The position numbers and the translations under genes were made by a program. A stretch of 64,000 bases of DNA from Azospirillum sp. 47_25 (GTDB lineage: Bacteria; Pseudomonadota; Alphaproteobacteria; RF32; CAG-239): NCBI GenBank assembly GCA_001917125.1, contig MNTU01000017.1:1-64000 (forward strand). Reading direction: 5' to 3'. Shown one piece after another: positions 17,198 through 28,300 of the stretch. The notes under the pieces are model-generated. The model saw nothing but the letters and a program-made list of their open reading frames with translations, made no database searches and was not told the origin of the DNA. Within the stretch, counting starts at the first letter, position 1; the number at the start of each line of letters is the position of its first letter.

Positions 17198-18459
17198 TGA
17201 AGAACTGGTTTGAAAAAAGCCGTTTAGGTTGGTTATTAATGGCAGTCGGAATTATCGCGGCCTGCGCTCCCAAAGAGAAGCCGCGCGAACTGACACTGGA
17301 TGAAAAGATTGTCTCGGAAACCATTCTGCCGCAAGATCCGAACATGATACGCACTCCGAAAGGCGCCAGTTCATTGGATTTGGAGTCTCCGCTGCGCTGT
17401 TACGTCAACTGGAACACACAGGAAATGATTACGACCATTCCCTATAACGTCAAGGCGTTCAATATGGTTCGCAACGGCAAGAATGACATGCTGCCCCGAT
17501 TTGAGGTGACGGGCTTTACCTTTGCAACCATGCCGGCGGAAAAAGCCATGTATAAGCTGACCAAGGAAGCAGGCATCAAACTGGTGGCAAAAGATGCGCC
17601 CTATGCCAGCATTTCGGCGGAAAATCTGCGCGGCGAACTGTCGGAAGTTATCGGAATGATTGCCGATGCCGCCGAAATTTATTATGCCTATAACGCCGAA
17701 ACCAAAACACTGACCATCAGCCGTAAAGCTAATTTCAGCCTGTATGTACCGAAATCACGCCCTATCCTGCTGGCTTTGCTGGACGTTTTGCGCGGATCGG
17801 GCATTACCGACGTGACGACGGACTGGGCCGATTACTCGGTGACATTTGAAGCCGATTTCGAACTGCGCAATAAGATTAACAAACTGGTGGCCTATTTTGA
17901 AGACAATCCGACACTGATTGCCTTTGACGTTAACGTTTTCCGCATTTACCCTTACAGTGCCGATGATGACATTGAGTGGCAAGACTTGTTGAAAACCTTT
18001 GATTTCGGCACTATTAAAACCACTAAGACCGGCGTTATCGGGCGCGCGCTGACCACGTCAAACGACCTGAACATTTCAACCCTGCGCAGTTTTTTGGGGC
18101 AACAGGCAATGGTTATCCCGGTTGCAGAAGGAAAATTCGTGGTTCCGAATTTGTGGTTTGCCCGCTTTGATATCGGCAAATGCAGCGCCAGAGATTCTCT
18201 GGAGACCGGATTGTCGGTTTTGGCCAAGGCTTCGTTAGAACATAACAACCGGATTTTTTCAGACATTACTCTGGAGGCGACCAACGGTCAGATAACACAA
18301 TTTAACGTTCGCAGCCGCATTGGTGAAAACTTTATGATTATCGGCATTCCCAATCAAATATTTGATAAAAAATCGCCGAAATCAGAGACTGTCGTCTTTA
18401 TGGTTCCGCGTATTATCAGAACCTTGAAAACAAACAAAACATTACAAAATAACAGGTAA
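17197..18459 (+). CDS. Secretin-like outer-membrane lipoprotein
   Basis: 420 aa. A lipoprotein signal is present (I-A-A-C, Cys23). Residues about 95-190 look like a secretin N0/N1 module (TFATMPAEKAMYKLTKEAG, then an Ile-Ser-Ala-Glu-Asn-Leu-Arg-Gly stretch). Residues about 200-415 have the secretin-core pattern, ending in VVFMVPRIIR, comparable to the conserved 'FLTPRI' end of PilN/GspD-type secretins. It is shorter than the 539-aa PilN homologue at 51426-53045 and lacks that protein's Gly/Ser-rich insert. It could be a second secretin or a secretin-related component of the T4SS outer-membrane complex. The family call is moderate; the partner system is uncertain. Confidence 0.6.
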   Translation: MKNWFEKSRLGWLLMAVGIIAACAPKEKPRELTLDEKIVSETILPQDPNMIRTPKGASSLDLESPLRCYVNWNTQEMITTIPYNVKAFNMVRNGKNDMLPRFEVTGFTFATMPAEKAMYKLTKEAGIKLVAKDAPYASISAENLRGELSEVIGMIADAAEIYYAYNAETKTLTISRKANFSLYVPKSRPILLALLDVLRGSGITDVTTDWADYSVTFEADFELRNKINKLVAYFEDNPTLIAFDVNVFRIYPYSADDDIEWQDLLKTFDFGTIKTTKTGVIGRALTTSNDLNISTLRSFLGQQAMVIPVAEGKFVVPNLWFARFDIGKCSARDSLETGLSVLAKASLEHNNRIFSDITLEATNGQITQFNVRSRIGENFMIIGIPNQIFDKKSPKSETVVFMVPRIIRTLKTNKTLQNNR

Positions 18460-18468
18460 GGATTTCCC

Positions 18469-19182
18469 ATGACAGACATGAATCCCAATACTCCGAACCA
18501 ACCGCAGAATTTTGACCCGACACGCAGACTTAAAAAAGTCAAGCGCCCGATCAAAAGATATATCGGACAGCCGAATCCGTCGGCTCCGCAGGCTCCGGGC
18601 ATGCAGATGCACGGCAGCGAGCCGCAGGGAGGCTTTTTAAGCAATCAGGGACGCAGCGATTATAATATTGACGATATTCTGGACGGCAATGCCAATCTGC
18701 CGGCGCTCAATCAGGAAAGCAACGTTTACAATCAGCAGGAAGGCTATCAGCCGCAGTTTATTGACGAAAGCGACATTACCCCGCAAAAACTGCCGTTTAA
18801 AGAACAACTGATGCAAAACAATATGTTCACCATGAAAGGCATGTCGATTATTGCGGCAATGGTTTTTGTCGTCGGCTTTATGTTTGCCAAACTGTTCTTT
18901 ACGCAGCAAACGATTGTCCGCGACGGTTTGCAAGGCGTCGTGATTAACCCGGAAGTGCCGCGGGGACGTGCCCGTTGCGGCGTGGCCGAACGGACGCAGG
19001 GTTGTGTTTTATATATTATGAATCCTCAACGGCAGGAGCTCAGCGGACGTGATTTCTATGATTTGGCGTCCCAGCTGACCAGCCGTCAGCGATTTGTTAT
19101 TGAGACAGGAAACATGCGCTATTCAAATGTAAAAATCCGTCCCGGAGACATTGCCCAGCTGAACATTCCGCCGCTGCAATAA
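18469..19182 (+). CDS. Single-TM (bitopic) protein of the secretin-like unit
   Basis: 237 aa. A Pro/Gln/Asn-rich cytoplasmic N-terminus (1-120) precedes one hydrophobic helix at about 125-145 (MSIIAAMVFVVGFMFAKLFF). A periplasmic C-terminal domain of about 90 residues follows, with two Cys residues (RARCGVAERTQGCVLYI) that could form a disulphide. AAGG precedes the ATG and the gene follows the secretin-like lipoprotein by 9 bp. Topology and size recall inner-membrane linker proteins of secretion systems such as PilP/GspC or IcmG/DotF, but I see no diagnostic motif. It is the last gene of the plus-strand unit, ending at a shared terminator. Confidence 0.65.
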   Translation: MTDMNPNTPNQPQNFDPTRRLKKVKRPIKRYIGQPNPSAPQAPGMQMHGSEPQGGFLSNQGRSDYNIDDILDGNANLPALNQESNVYNQQEGYQPQFIDESDITPQKLPFKEQLMQNNMFTMKGMSIIAAMVFVVGFMFAKLFFTQQTIVRDGLQGVVINPEVPRGRARCGVAERTQGCVLYIMNPQRQELSGRDFYDLASQLTSRQRFVIETGNMRYSNVKIRPGDIAQLNIPPLQ

Positions 19183-19212
19183 AAAAAAGCCCCTTTCAAA
19201 GGGGCTTTTTTA
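19181..19212. terminator. Bidirectional terminator between converging operons
   Basis: AAAAAAAAGCCCCTTT-CAAAGGGGCTTTTTT is a GC-rich stem flanked by A-runs and T-runs, so it works in both directions. It separates the plus-strand unit ending at 19182 from the minus-strand virB operon ending at 19214. Confidence 0.92.
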
Positions 19213-19213
19213 T

Positions 19214-20182
19214 TTATGTTACTTCGGTTACCGCACGCAGGTTGCCGTCGCGGTTGATTTGGACAACACGGAGTTTGCGGTGCATTTCCTTAATGGTTTT
19301 TTCACGGTCAATTGTCGGATAGCTGTGCAGAATACGGTCAACAAAAGCTTCATAGGCTGCTTCCGAACTTTCGGCATGGATGGTGGCCAGGCAGTTATCG
19401 TGACCGGATCCCATCAGCTCCCACAATGCGCCGGCGTTATTGGTGGAAATCTCGCCGCCGATGATGGCATCGGGCGTAAAACGAACCACCAAGTCGATAA
19501 TTTTCGAATAGTCGAACTCGTTAGTCTGCTCGGTACGGGACATAACAATATGAACACGGTTCGGATGCGGCACCAGCAATTCGCGTGTATCTTCAATTGT
19601 GATAATCCGCTTATGGATATCCAAAATCTTAAGCAGGTTGTTTAAGAACGTGGTTTTACCGGTTGCCGTAGCGCCGGAAACGAGAATATGGTCCCCGCGT
19701 TTAATGCTCAACAGCAGACGCTCATAGGGATCTTCGGGGTCCTGAATATCTTTCAGAGGATTAACCTTATGCAGGCTTTCGCCTTGTTTCAGGCCATAGT
19801 CCTGCAACCCGAAAGCAACATCGTCGCTGTGGACACGGATTGTCAGAGCGACACCGCCGGTCAGGTCATCCTGGTCATACATAACGTTACGTCCGCTGAC
19901 GGCAGAAAAACGGTGGTCGCCGGGGATGGTGGCATAAACCACCGGTGTTCCCTGTACCGGGTCAAAGGGAAGTTCATAGGTATTGGCAATAATATAAAGC
20001 AAATCCGTCAGATATTCTTTAGTAAGTTTTTCATCTTTATACATCACCCAGGGATAAGCGCGTTTGCCGCGCAGGCGCAGCCAAACCTGCCCGGAGCGGT
20101 TGACGGCAACTTCCTCGATGTTTTCCTGGTTATACCAGTAAGCCAAGGGACGAAGAACAGATTCCAGAACCTTAAAACTCAT
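19214..20182 (-). CDS. virB11: VirB11-type secretion ATPase
   Basis: 322 aa, close to the family's usual length. The N-terminal domain (1-130) reads like VirB11 (an IEEVAVNRSGQVWLR segment). The Walker A is GATATGKTT at 170-178. An IEDTREL Asp box, the Walker B segment FTPDAIIGGEIS and the GHDNCLATIHAES His box are all present. VirB11 is a hexameric cytoplasmic ATPase that works with VirB4 in pilus assembly and substrate transfer. It is the last gene of the minus-strand operon and starts 12 bp after the VirB10 C-terminal gene, as in canonical virB order. The sequence is ordinary compared with its neighbours and is the firmest anchor for calling this a P-type system rather than Dot/Icm. Confidence 0.93.
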   Translation of the reverse strand: MSFKVLESVLRPLAYWYNQENIEEVAVNRSGQVWLRLRGKRAYPWVMYKDEKLTKEYLTDLLYIIANTYELPFDPVQGTPVVYATIPGDHRFSAVSGRNVMYDQDDLTGGVALTIRVHSDDVAFGLQDYGLKQGESLHKVNPLKDIQDPEDPYERLLLSIKRGDHILVSGATATGKTTFLNNLLKILDIHKRIITIEDTRELLVPHPNRVHIVMSRTEQTNEFDYSKIIDLVVRFTPDAIIGGEISTNNAGALWELMGSGHDNCLATIHAESSEAAYEAFVDRILHSYPTIDREKTIKEMHRKLRVVQINRDGNLRAVTEVT

Positions 20183-20194
20183 TGTTTAAACTCC

Positions 20195-23100
20195 TTAGAA
20201 CAGCTGCGGAACGCTGTTATTGGTATTATTGCTGCTGCCGGTGTTGCTGCCCGCGGTTGCCGCTCCCGGAGTGGGGGATGTGGCGAAAGACGGCGGAGGC
20301 GGCGGGGTTGCCCCGGCGGCCGGGCTGGAAATCAGCGGCGGCGGATTATTGGTTTTCTTGCCGGAATTAGACGGCTTGCTGTCATCAATCAATGTAGGCG
20401 TTCCGCCGGCGGCTTCAACGTCTATATCCTGAGATTCATAAACAACGCTGCCGGCACCGGTCGGAGCAGTCTCGGTCTTGCCGAGGCTGCGGCGGTTCTT
20501 TTCAAGCTCACGCTTACCGGTGGTCTGCGGGTCATCAATAAAGACGTCTTTCTTGCCCTGACCGCCCAATTCCTGCGGATTGCGTTCACGGGTGCGCATC
20601 CAGAGATCAACGTTCGGATAAACAATGATGCGGGTGCCGGCGGGAACATAAGTCAGCGGGCGAATATTGGTTTTATCCGACAAAATCTGCTCAAAGACCT
20701 GGTTCATCTGATTCAGGAAGTTCTGGCGGGCATCATTGGCAGCCTGCTGTTTCGGCGTTTCGTTAACGCTGCCGCTGTCGGTATTCTCGTCATCGGCCAT
20801 CATATAGGAAGTATAGCTGGTCAAAGCCGTGGTCATAATCGGCAACGTATATTTCTTAAACAGCTGCTGGTCAAGATAGCCCAAAGCACCGCCGCGGCCC
20901 TGCGCATCGCCGGTGACACCGCTGAAGACAAACAGCGAACCGTCCGGACGAATCAGGCGTTCCCAAGAAATTTGAACTTTCGCCGACTGTGACGTGGTTT
21001 CCGAGGTTCCGGTCAGGCCGCCGAGAGTTCCCATAATACGGCTGCCGGCAGGAATAATGATTTTACGTCCTTCCTCGGCGTAAATATTACGTTCAACATA
21101 GGCTGTTACCGGGGTCGGATTGTTACTGTCAATCGAACGGGCAATAACCGCGGGAATCGGCTTATCGGCGAAAATCATTTCACTTAAGTCAACCCTCCAG
21201 GAGGAAATGGCCTTTTTAATGCCCTGCTCATCCCAGTTTTTCTGCATACCGTCGAAAGCATCCGGACTGATGTTGCTGCTGATTTTGCCGACCTGCATAT
21301 TGCTGCGGCGTTCCTGCTGCGCGGCATCAAGCGCAGCGGCTCGCTGGGGATCATACCGTTCACCGGGGCCAAAGCCGCCGCCGGGACCAAGATTTGCACC
21401 CGGTCCGGTTCCGGTGCCATAAGCACCGCCTTTGCCGAAGGTTCCAGCGGGAATAAACATTTCACCTGCGGCCGGCTTTTCACTCTCCTCAATACCGACC
21501 AGGGCGCCTTCGTCATCAATAATCAAACCGTCAGGCATACGGTGGCCGACAACTTCTCCGGCCTTGTTAACGACGCGACCGTCTTCCATAATTTCACCAA
21601 GATATTCACCGTCCGGCGTCAGGGCAATGCCTAAAGACTTGCGATATTTTTCGGTTATTTCGCGTTCTTCCGGCGAAAGGCCGATTTCAGGCAATGCTCC
21701 GGGACGTTTGTACCAGGACGGCTTTTTGGCATAGCCGATGACTTTGCCGTCAGCACTGACGACTTCACCATTTTCATTAACGCGGCCTATCACCTTGCCG
21801 TCTTTGTCAACCACATCGCCGTTGGCATTAACGTGGCCAATGACGCGTCCGTCCTTGTCAAACGCCAAGCTGTCAATATTTGCTTTGCCGACGACATTTC
21901 CGGAATTGTCAACAACTTCACCTTTAGCATTAACCCTGCCGATTACCTTGCCGTTGGCGTCAACGACGGTTCCGTCGGCCAACACCTGTCCGATAACTTT
22001 TCCGTTTTCATCAAAAGCCAGATTGGCCGTGCTGGCGCTGCCGATGACATTACCGTCGGCATCTACAACCTCGCCATTTTCATTGACATGGCCGACAACA
22101 TTACCGTTCAAATCAACAACAGAACCATCCGGCAACAAGCGGCCGATAACATTTCCGTCAGCATCATAAGCCAGCATTTCTTTTCCGGAAACGCCTATCA
22201 CCTTTCCGCTGTTGTCAACGATTTCTCCTTTGGCATTAACATGCCCGATAACGTTACCGTTGCCGTCGATAACCGAACCGTCGGGCAAAATCCGCCCGAG
22301 GACATTGCCGTTTGCATCATAGGCAAGATTATCGCCGCTGCCCGGCCCTTTAATGGAACCGATCAAATTACCGTTTGCATCGGTAATTTCACCGTTGGCT
22401 CCGACTTTGCCAATCACTTTGCCGTTGGCATCCACTACCGTTCCGTCCGGCAGAACTTTACCGATGATATTGCCGTCTTTGTCGTAAGCCACTTTCTCAC
22501 TGGCCAGCTCACCCAACAGCTTGCCGGATTTATCTACGACTTTGCCGTTCTGGACGTAGCCGATAATATTTCCGTTTTCGTCGGTTACCGAACCATCGGC
22601 GTTAACATAGCCGATTAAGTTGCCGTTTTGGTCATAAACTTTTTCACGGGCAACCATTTCTCCATAATACTGCAGCGGTTTGGCCATGGCCACGACGCGC
22701 CCGTCCTTGTCTATGATGCTGCCGTTTTTGGTGACCGTGCCGAGAACATTGCCGCTGTTATCGCGCAATTCGCCGTTCAGGTATAATTCGCCGAGAATCA
22801 AGTTGCTGTCGTCGCGAATGTAAAAATCTCTGTTGCCGCGGCCGGTAACTTCGCCGTTTTTATTAATCAGAAAGCCTTTGCTCAACGTTCCCAGATTTTG
22901 GTTAATAAAGGAGAGCACGGTACCGTCTTTCAGAATATAGCCGATTGCCTCAAAATCATTGTCATAAACATACATATCATACAGAGCATAGCCGATTTTA
23001 TGGTTCTCCCGGGAGACATTGCCTTCAAAATCGACGGTTCCGACGACGGCGCCGCTGCCGTCAATCACTTCAGCTTTTTCATTAATGCGGCCGATATATT

Positions 23101-25396
23101 TGTTGGCCAGGCTGAAAGCATGACGATATTTAAACAGGTGGCCGATCGGCATACCGGTTTTGGAATTAACGTTTCCGTTGGCCTGAGTGTAGCCGATGAA
23201 CTGGTTCTGGTCATTGACAATCTGTCCGTCCAGGATATTGCGGCCGATAATTATTCCGTTAAAGTTCATAACAGGGGCATATTCAATCGTATGAGCCAGA
23301 GACATTCCTTCGTCAGATTTCAGGAAACCTCTTTTATCGACACAGCCCAGAACATCATTGTTATAGTTCATTACCTGTCCGGTGGCCGACACGGTACCGA
23401 TAATATTGCCGTTATAGTCAATGACCGCCGTGGGTTTAACCGCATAGCCCATATAGCTTCCGTTTTCGGAAATAGCCTGTCCGTTCAGCAGCGGGCGCCC
23501 CATGACCGTTTCACGGTAATTGCGAATGTCGCCGCGGGGCGTTATCACGCCTAAAAGAGAACATTTGTTATCGATGACCGGCGCATAACCGACAGTGCCG
23601 CCAAGGCTGGAGCCCATATTGTCAAGCACCATATCTTCAGCCGCCACTTTGCCCAAACGCGCCCCGTTGAAATCACGGACAATCCCGGAAGGGCCGGCGT
23701 AGCCGATCAGACTGCCGCTGAAGGCCAGAACCATATTATTAACCGAACCGCGGCCGACAACCGGCATCATATTCACCGATGTATTGCTGTCTGCGGAAAC
23801 AACCGTGTTATCCGGCAGAAGTTTGGCAACCGGTTCCAGATTATTATTCAAAACCAGATTGCTCTCGGACAAATTGCCGAGGCTCTGTCCGTCCGGACCG
23901 ACGACATAGCCGGCCTCCAAATTCTTGCCGATAACCAGATTACGTTCGTCAATATTGAAGCCCGACTGAGTCAATTTGCCGATAGCCGCCGCATTTTTGT
24001 TAATCAGACCACCGGCCGGAGTCATCTTGGCAACCGGCGCTCCGGTCAGATTATAAATCGAAGACAAAGCCAAGCCGCGGCCGCCGGTTTTGCCGTCAGC
24101 CGAAAAGAGATAGCCGAACGGAGACATAAATTTGCGTTCTTCGCCGTCCATGACCATACCGCTGATGCCAACCATGCCCAAAGTTTGGTTGCCGGTATTG
24201 ATTGCCAGCAGATTTCCCATGGTGGCACCGATAGCCCGACCGGCATTTTCATAAGCAATGTTGTCCATAATATAGCCGGCAGGGGTTCCTTCCAGCAAAA
24301 TGACCGAAGCATTTTTCAGCGCGTGACCGCGGAGACCGCCGCGATAGTCAAAAACAGGACCGGCCTGTATCAATTTACCGTTTACGGTACCGTCGGCAGC
24401 ATAAGTTATTCCGCGGGCTCCGACCGAGCCGATTATATCCCGGCTGCGGGCAAGTTTGCCTTCCGGCATAATACGCCCCAGATATTTACCGTTCAAATCG
24501 GTAGCCGTCGCGGCAAAATCAACCACATAACCGATTAATTCCCCGTTGTCTCCGGCAATCAGACCGTCTGCCTGCAAATGGCCGACCACGTTATTTTTAT
24601 TGACGACTTCGCCGTTATAAGTCACAAAGCCGAGATATTTTCCGTTGTTGTCAAGCGCATAGCCCGAGCGGACGATACTTCCGATAATCTGATTATTTTC
24701 ATTATAGGCAAATCCGTTGGCTTTGATAAAACCGATGGTAACCGCATCAAAATTCGTTACATTGCCGCCGGGAGCCACACTGCCGATAAATTCGCCCGAC
24801 TGCGAAACCACCATTTTGGAGGAAATCAGGCGGCCGTCCAGAACATATTCCTGTCCGACCCGGCGATAAGCATAACCGTCAGGAGAAATGAAACCGATTT
24901 CCTGCCCCTGCAGATTGGTATAGAGACCGTCACCGGTCAGGCGGCCGACGGTACGCCCGTCATCAGAATAGACCAGACCGGGGAACAGCACGGCGCCGGT
25001 TATGTTGAAAAAGTCATCAACAACCAGGCCGTTAGGCAGCACTTTTGCAATAATCTTTCCCGAAGCCAGACGAACGGAGCCGTCGTTATTTACTTTACCG
25101 AGCGGTTTATTGTCGTTGCCGATGGCAATACCCTGCGGAATAACGCCGCCGATGATGTTTCCGTCAAAATCGGTAATCAAGCTGTCGGCGGTTACGTTGC
25201 CAATCAGCTGGTTGTCAAAACTGACGACCTTACCGTCGGGAATAACTTTACCGATTAAATCGCCGTTAAAGTCAACAGCGGTAATCTCCTGAGCGGCCGC
25301 GGCAGACAGGTTCAGCAAGAGCATGCCCGCGACAATACAGGCCCCACGGATTAATCTGGCCAGCAAAAAGTTATATCCGTTCATCCGCAAACTCAA
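20195..25396 (-). CDS. virB10: VirB10 C-terminal protein with signal peptide and giant 17-residue repeat array
   Basis: About 1733 aa. An apparent cleavable signal peptide (hydrophobic stretch ending S-A-A-A-A, near residue 35) replaces the usual VirB10 cytoplasmic tail and TM. Residues about 40-1300 are a 17-residue repeat of the type IGxVxxDGxVVDxxGN, diverged in the N-terminal half and near-regular from about 930 to 1225. A Gly-rich linker follows, then a VirB10/TrbI domain at about 1390-1600 (AYVERNIYAEEGRKIIIPAG, SWERLIRPDG, YVPAGTRIIVYPNVDLWMR) and a Pro-rich tail. This domain normally forms the outer-membrane pore with VirB7 and VirB9. TTG at 25396 lies 7 bp after GGAGG; ATG at 25384 is an alternative. 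It overlaps the upstream gene's stop. Confidence 0.85.
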   Translation of the reverse strand: MSLRMNGYNFLLARLIRGACIVAGMLLLNLSAAAAQEITAVDFNGDLIGKVIPDGKVVSFDNQLIGNVTADSLITDFDGNIIGGVIPQGIAIGNDNKPLGKVNNDGSVRLASGKIIAKVLPNGLVVDDFFNITGAVLFPGLVYSDDGRTVGRLTGDGLYTNLQGQEIGFISPDGYAYRRVGQEYVLDGRLISSKMVVSQSGEFIGSVAPGGNVTNFDAVTIGFIKANGFAYNENNQIIGSIVRSGYALDNNGKYLGFVTYNGEVVNKNNVVGHLQADGLIAGDNGELIGYVVDFAATATDLNGKYLGRIMPEGKLARSRDIIGSVGARGITYAADGTVNGKLIQAGPVFDYRGGLRGHALKNASVILLEGTPAGYIMDNIAYENAGRAIGATMGNLLAINTGNQTLGMVGISGMVMDGEERKFMSPFGYLFSADGKTGGRGLALSSIYNLTGAPVAKMTPAGGLINKNAAAIGKLTQSGFNIDERNLVIGKNLEAGYVVGPDGQSLGNLSESNLVLNNNLEPVAKLLPDNTVVSADSNTSVNMMPVVGRGSVNNMVLAFSGSLIGYAGPSGIVRDFNGARLGKVAAEDMVLDNMGSSLGGTVGYAPVIDNKCSLLGVITPRGDIRNYRETVMGRPLLNGQAISENGSYMGYAVKPTAVIDYNGNIIGTVSATGQVMNYNNDVLGCVDKRGFLKSDEGMSLAHTIEYAPVMNFNGIIIGRNILDGQIVNDQNQFIGYTQANGNVNSKTGMPIGHLFKYRHAFSLANKYIGRINEKAEVIDGSGAVVGTVDFEGNVSRENHKIGYALYDMYVYDNDFEAIGYILKDGTVLSFINQNLGTLSKGFLINKNGEVTGRGNRDFYIRDDSNLILGELYLNGELRDNSGNVLGTVTKNGSIIDKDGRVVAMAKPLQYYGEMVAREKVYDQNGNLIGYVNADGSVTDENGNIIGYVQNGKVVDKSGKLLGELASEKVAYDKDGNIIGKVLPDGTVVDANGKVIGKVGANGEITDANGNLIGSIKGPGSGDNLAYDANGNVLGRILPDGSVIDGNGNVIGHVNAKGEIVDNSGKVIGVSGKEMLAYDADGNVIGRLLPDGSVVDLNGNVVGHVNENGEVVDADGNVIGSASTANLAFDENGKVIGQVLADGTVVDANGKVIGRVNAKGEVVDNSGNVVGKANIDSLAFDKDGRVIGHVNANGDVVDKDGKVIGRVNENGEVVSADGKVIGYAKKPSWYKRPGALPEIGLSPEEREITEKYRKSLGIALTPDGEYLGEIMEDGRVVNKAGEVVGHRMPDGLIIDDEGALVGIEESEKPAAGEMFIPAGTFGKGGAYGTGTGPGANLGPGGGFGPGERYDPQRAAALDAAQQERRSNMQVGKISSNISPDAFDGMQKNWDEQGIKKAISSWRVDLSEMIFADKPIPAVIARSIDSNNPTPVTAYVERNIYAEEGRKIIIPAGSRIMGTLGGLTGTSETTSQSAKVQISWERLIRPDGSLFVFSGVTGDAQGRGGALGYLDQQLFKKYTLPIMTTALTSYTSYMMADDENTDSGSVNETPKQQAANDARQNFLNQMNQVFEQILSDKTNIRPLTYVPAGTRIIVYPNVDLWMRTRERNPQELGGQGKKDVFIDDPQTTGKRELEKNRRSLGKTETAPTGAGSVVYESQDIDVEAAGGTPTLIDDSKPSNSGKKTNNPPPLISSPAAGATPPPPPSFATSPTPGAATAGSNTGSSNNTNNSVPQLF

Positions 25397-25397
25397 T

Positions 25398-28300
25398 TCA
25401 GTTCCTCCGGTTCTTTGCGACTTCCTGAAGCGCATAGCCCGCCACCTTCTTATCCAAATCAATATAAGAGCCGTTGTTCTTCAGGTAACCGATGGATTTT
25501 CCTTCGGCATCGACAACGGTTCCTTCCGCCGTCAGACGGCCGACGTAATTGCCGTCATTACCCAAAACCGTCGCTCCGATTTTGTAAACCTTTCCCATAA
25601 TATTGTCATTGTTGTCAATGGCTAAATCACCGGACAGCATACGCCCGATCAGACTGCCGTCCCGGTCTCTGATTTTACCATCAAAATTGACATAGCCCAC
25701 AACTTTATCAGAGTTATCAATAACAATATCGCCGTTGACCACCTCACCTATCAGTTTGCCGGCCCGGCTGATGACGTTTCCGTCGGAGAGAACTCGGCCG
25801 ACGGCAACGTTTTCACGATCAATGACGGTTCCGTCCGGCATAACGGCCCCGGTCAGGTTGCCGCCAAAGTCAATTACCGCACCGCGGTGCAGCAGGCTCA
25901 GGTTCTTATCGGTCGAGCCTCCGGGCAAAACAGCGGAAATAACTTCATCTTTCAGGTCGATAACATCGCCCAAGGAGTTGACGCGCCCTTTATAATTGCC
26001 CCAGATGTCAACCACGATATTTTCAGGAATGACTTCGCCGATGACTTTATTTTTCAAGTCAACCACCTTGTTATCCGAGGTTACCTGTCCGACTTTGGCT
26101 CCTTCCATGCTGATAACCGCACCGTCGGTTACGGCGTAACCGAGGAAAGAACCGTCATAGCCAATAGCGCTGCCCTTGGACACAACACCGCCGCGATAGT
26201 CTCCTTTGGCGTCAATAAAGCTTCCTTTGGCGTCAATATGCCCCAAGACCTCGCCAAAACGATTGATAACCTGCCCGTCATGGTTTACCAAACCAATCGG
26301 ATTGCCCTTAAAATCGGCAACCAGCCCTTTTTTGACGACGGCACCGAGCTGACGACCGTAGAAACTGGCCAAATCGCCGTTGATTTTGCCGACGGCAACA
26401 CCCTTTTCATTATAGACCTGCCCGTCAGGAAACAGGCGGCCGAGGAACTTTCCTTCCGGCGTCAGAAACGTCGTCTTTTCATCCATCAAAACGCCGATAA
26501 TTTCATTGCGGTTATTGGCGACCAGATTATTGGCATAGAGGCGGGCATCAGGCTGGCCGCTGATTGCGACCTTGCCGTTCGGCCCGACAACATTCATAAA
26601 ATTGCCGTGCAAATCATAGGCATAAGTTTTATCCAAAACGCGGCCGATATAGCTGCCGTTTTTGCTGAAGACATCACCGTAAGTGCCGACACAGCCGACC
26701 GGCTGCTGAGACAAAGCGATAACCAGACCGTCAGGAGAAACCTGTCCCAAATATTCGCCGTCATAAGAGACCGCCACGCCGCTGCGAACCACGCCGCCGA
26801 TAATTTCGCCCTGCTCGTTCAGCACGGTTCCGTCCGGATTAACGCAGCCGACGTAAACGCCTTCCGGCGTGCGGACAATTCCGTCGGTTCCGACATCGCC
26901 GAGATAAGTGCAGGTATTGTCAAAGACCCGTCCGGTTTTAACCACTTCACCGACATAATTGTTTTCGGCATCAAGAATGACACCGTCCGGCATCGGCTTT
27001 AATTTTGTTTCCTGATTTCCTTTGCGGATTTTTCCGTCGGCTTCCAGATAACCGATATTTTTACAGCCATAGCCGACGACCAGTCCGCCGCGCACCAAAC
27101 GGGCGATAACTTCCGATCCCGAGGGATCGCGCACCAGACCGTTGGAAAGGACACGCCCGACCGTTTTCATATCCTGAACGACGGTTCCGTCGCTGTTCAG
27201 GCGTCCCAAAACCGTTCCTTTCGGCGTAATCGGAATCATCCGGGTTTGGACCAAAGCACCCAGCGTTTTATCCTGAGTGCTGACGATATTGCCGTTTTCA
27301 TCAACATAACCGATTTGATTGCCGTTTAAATCATAAACCTTGCCGTCCTCGGTCAAATAGCCGATAACTTTACCGTCTTTATCCAGCACCAGATTCACCA
27401 ATTCACCGGCTTTGCCGATAACATTGCCGTCCAAGTCAACCAATGTGCCGTCTTCCAGCATCTTGCCGATAACGTTGCCGTTAAAATCGACCACATTGCC
27501 GTTTTCATCGATGTAGCCGATGACATTGCCGTCTTTGTCATAAGCCAGGCGGCGCTGGGCTCCGATATTCATATCCGCTACTTTGCCGATGACATTGCCG
27601 TCTTTGTCAACCACCGTTCCGTCGGGCAGAACACGGCCGATAATATTACCGTTGGCATCGCGGACATTGCCGTCTTCATCAACATAGCCGATAACATTGC
27701 CGTCTTTGTCATAGACCAGACGGCGGCCGGGAATAGTGGCGGCCTGACCGATAACGTTGCCGTTGGCGTCAACAATGGAACCGTCCGGTTGGACTTTGCC
27801 GATAATGTTGCCGCCGGGGTCAATAACATTGCCGTCTTTGTCGATATAGCCCATAATATTGCCGTTTTTGTCATACGCGAGACGGCGCTGGGGCAGAGAA
27901 ACGGCTTTGCCGATGACGTTGCCGTTTTCGTCAACAACATTTCCCGTACCGTCAACATGGCCGATGACATTGCCGTGAGCATCTACAACATTGCCGTTTT
28001 CATCAACATAACCAATAACTTTGCCGTTTTTGTCGTAAGCAAGCTTGACCTGTCCGCCGGCATTGCCGAGGATGTTTTTGCCGACAACCCGGCCGTTTTC
28101 ATCGACAAAGCCGACGATATTGCCGTTTTTATCAACGACAGAGCCGTCTGGCATAACCACGCCGATAACATTGCCGTTTTCATCAACGGCAACCCGTCCC
28201 TGTTTGCTGACGCGGCCGATGACGTTGCCGTCCGTATCCACAACTTCGCCTTTTTCATTTAACCGGCCAATAACATTGCCGTTCATATCGACAACGGAAC

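Noticed and set aside
19688..20992. 434-aa plus-strand open frame across virB11 and the VirB10 end
   Set aside because: It spans two well-supported minus-strand genes and shows no domain or start signal.
25380..25410. Frameshift splitting a single VirB10 gene
   Set aside because: The second gene has its own GGAGG site, start codons and a full signal peptide, and the first ends cleanly in the repeat, so two real genes are more likely. An indel cannot be fully excluded.
21833..27002. Long plus-strand open frames opposite the VirB10 repeat genes
   Set aside because: They are mirror frames of a 51-bp repeat lacking stops. They have no ribosome binding sites and inherit the repeat's periodicity.
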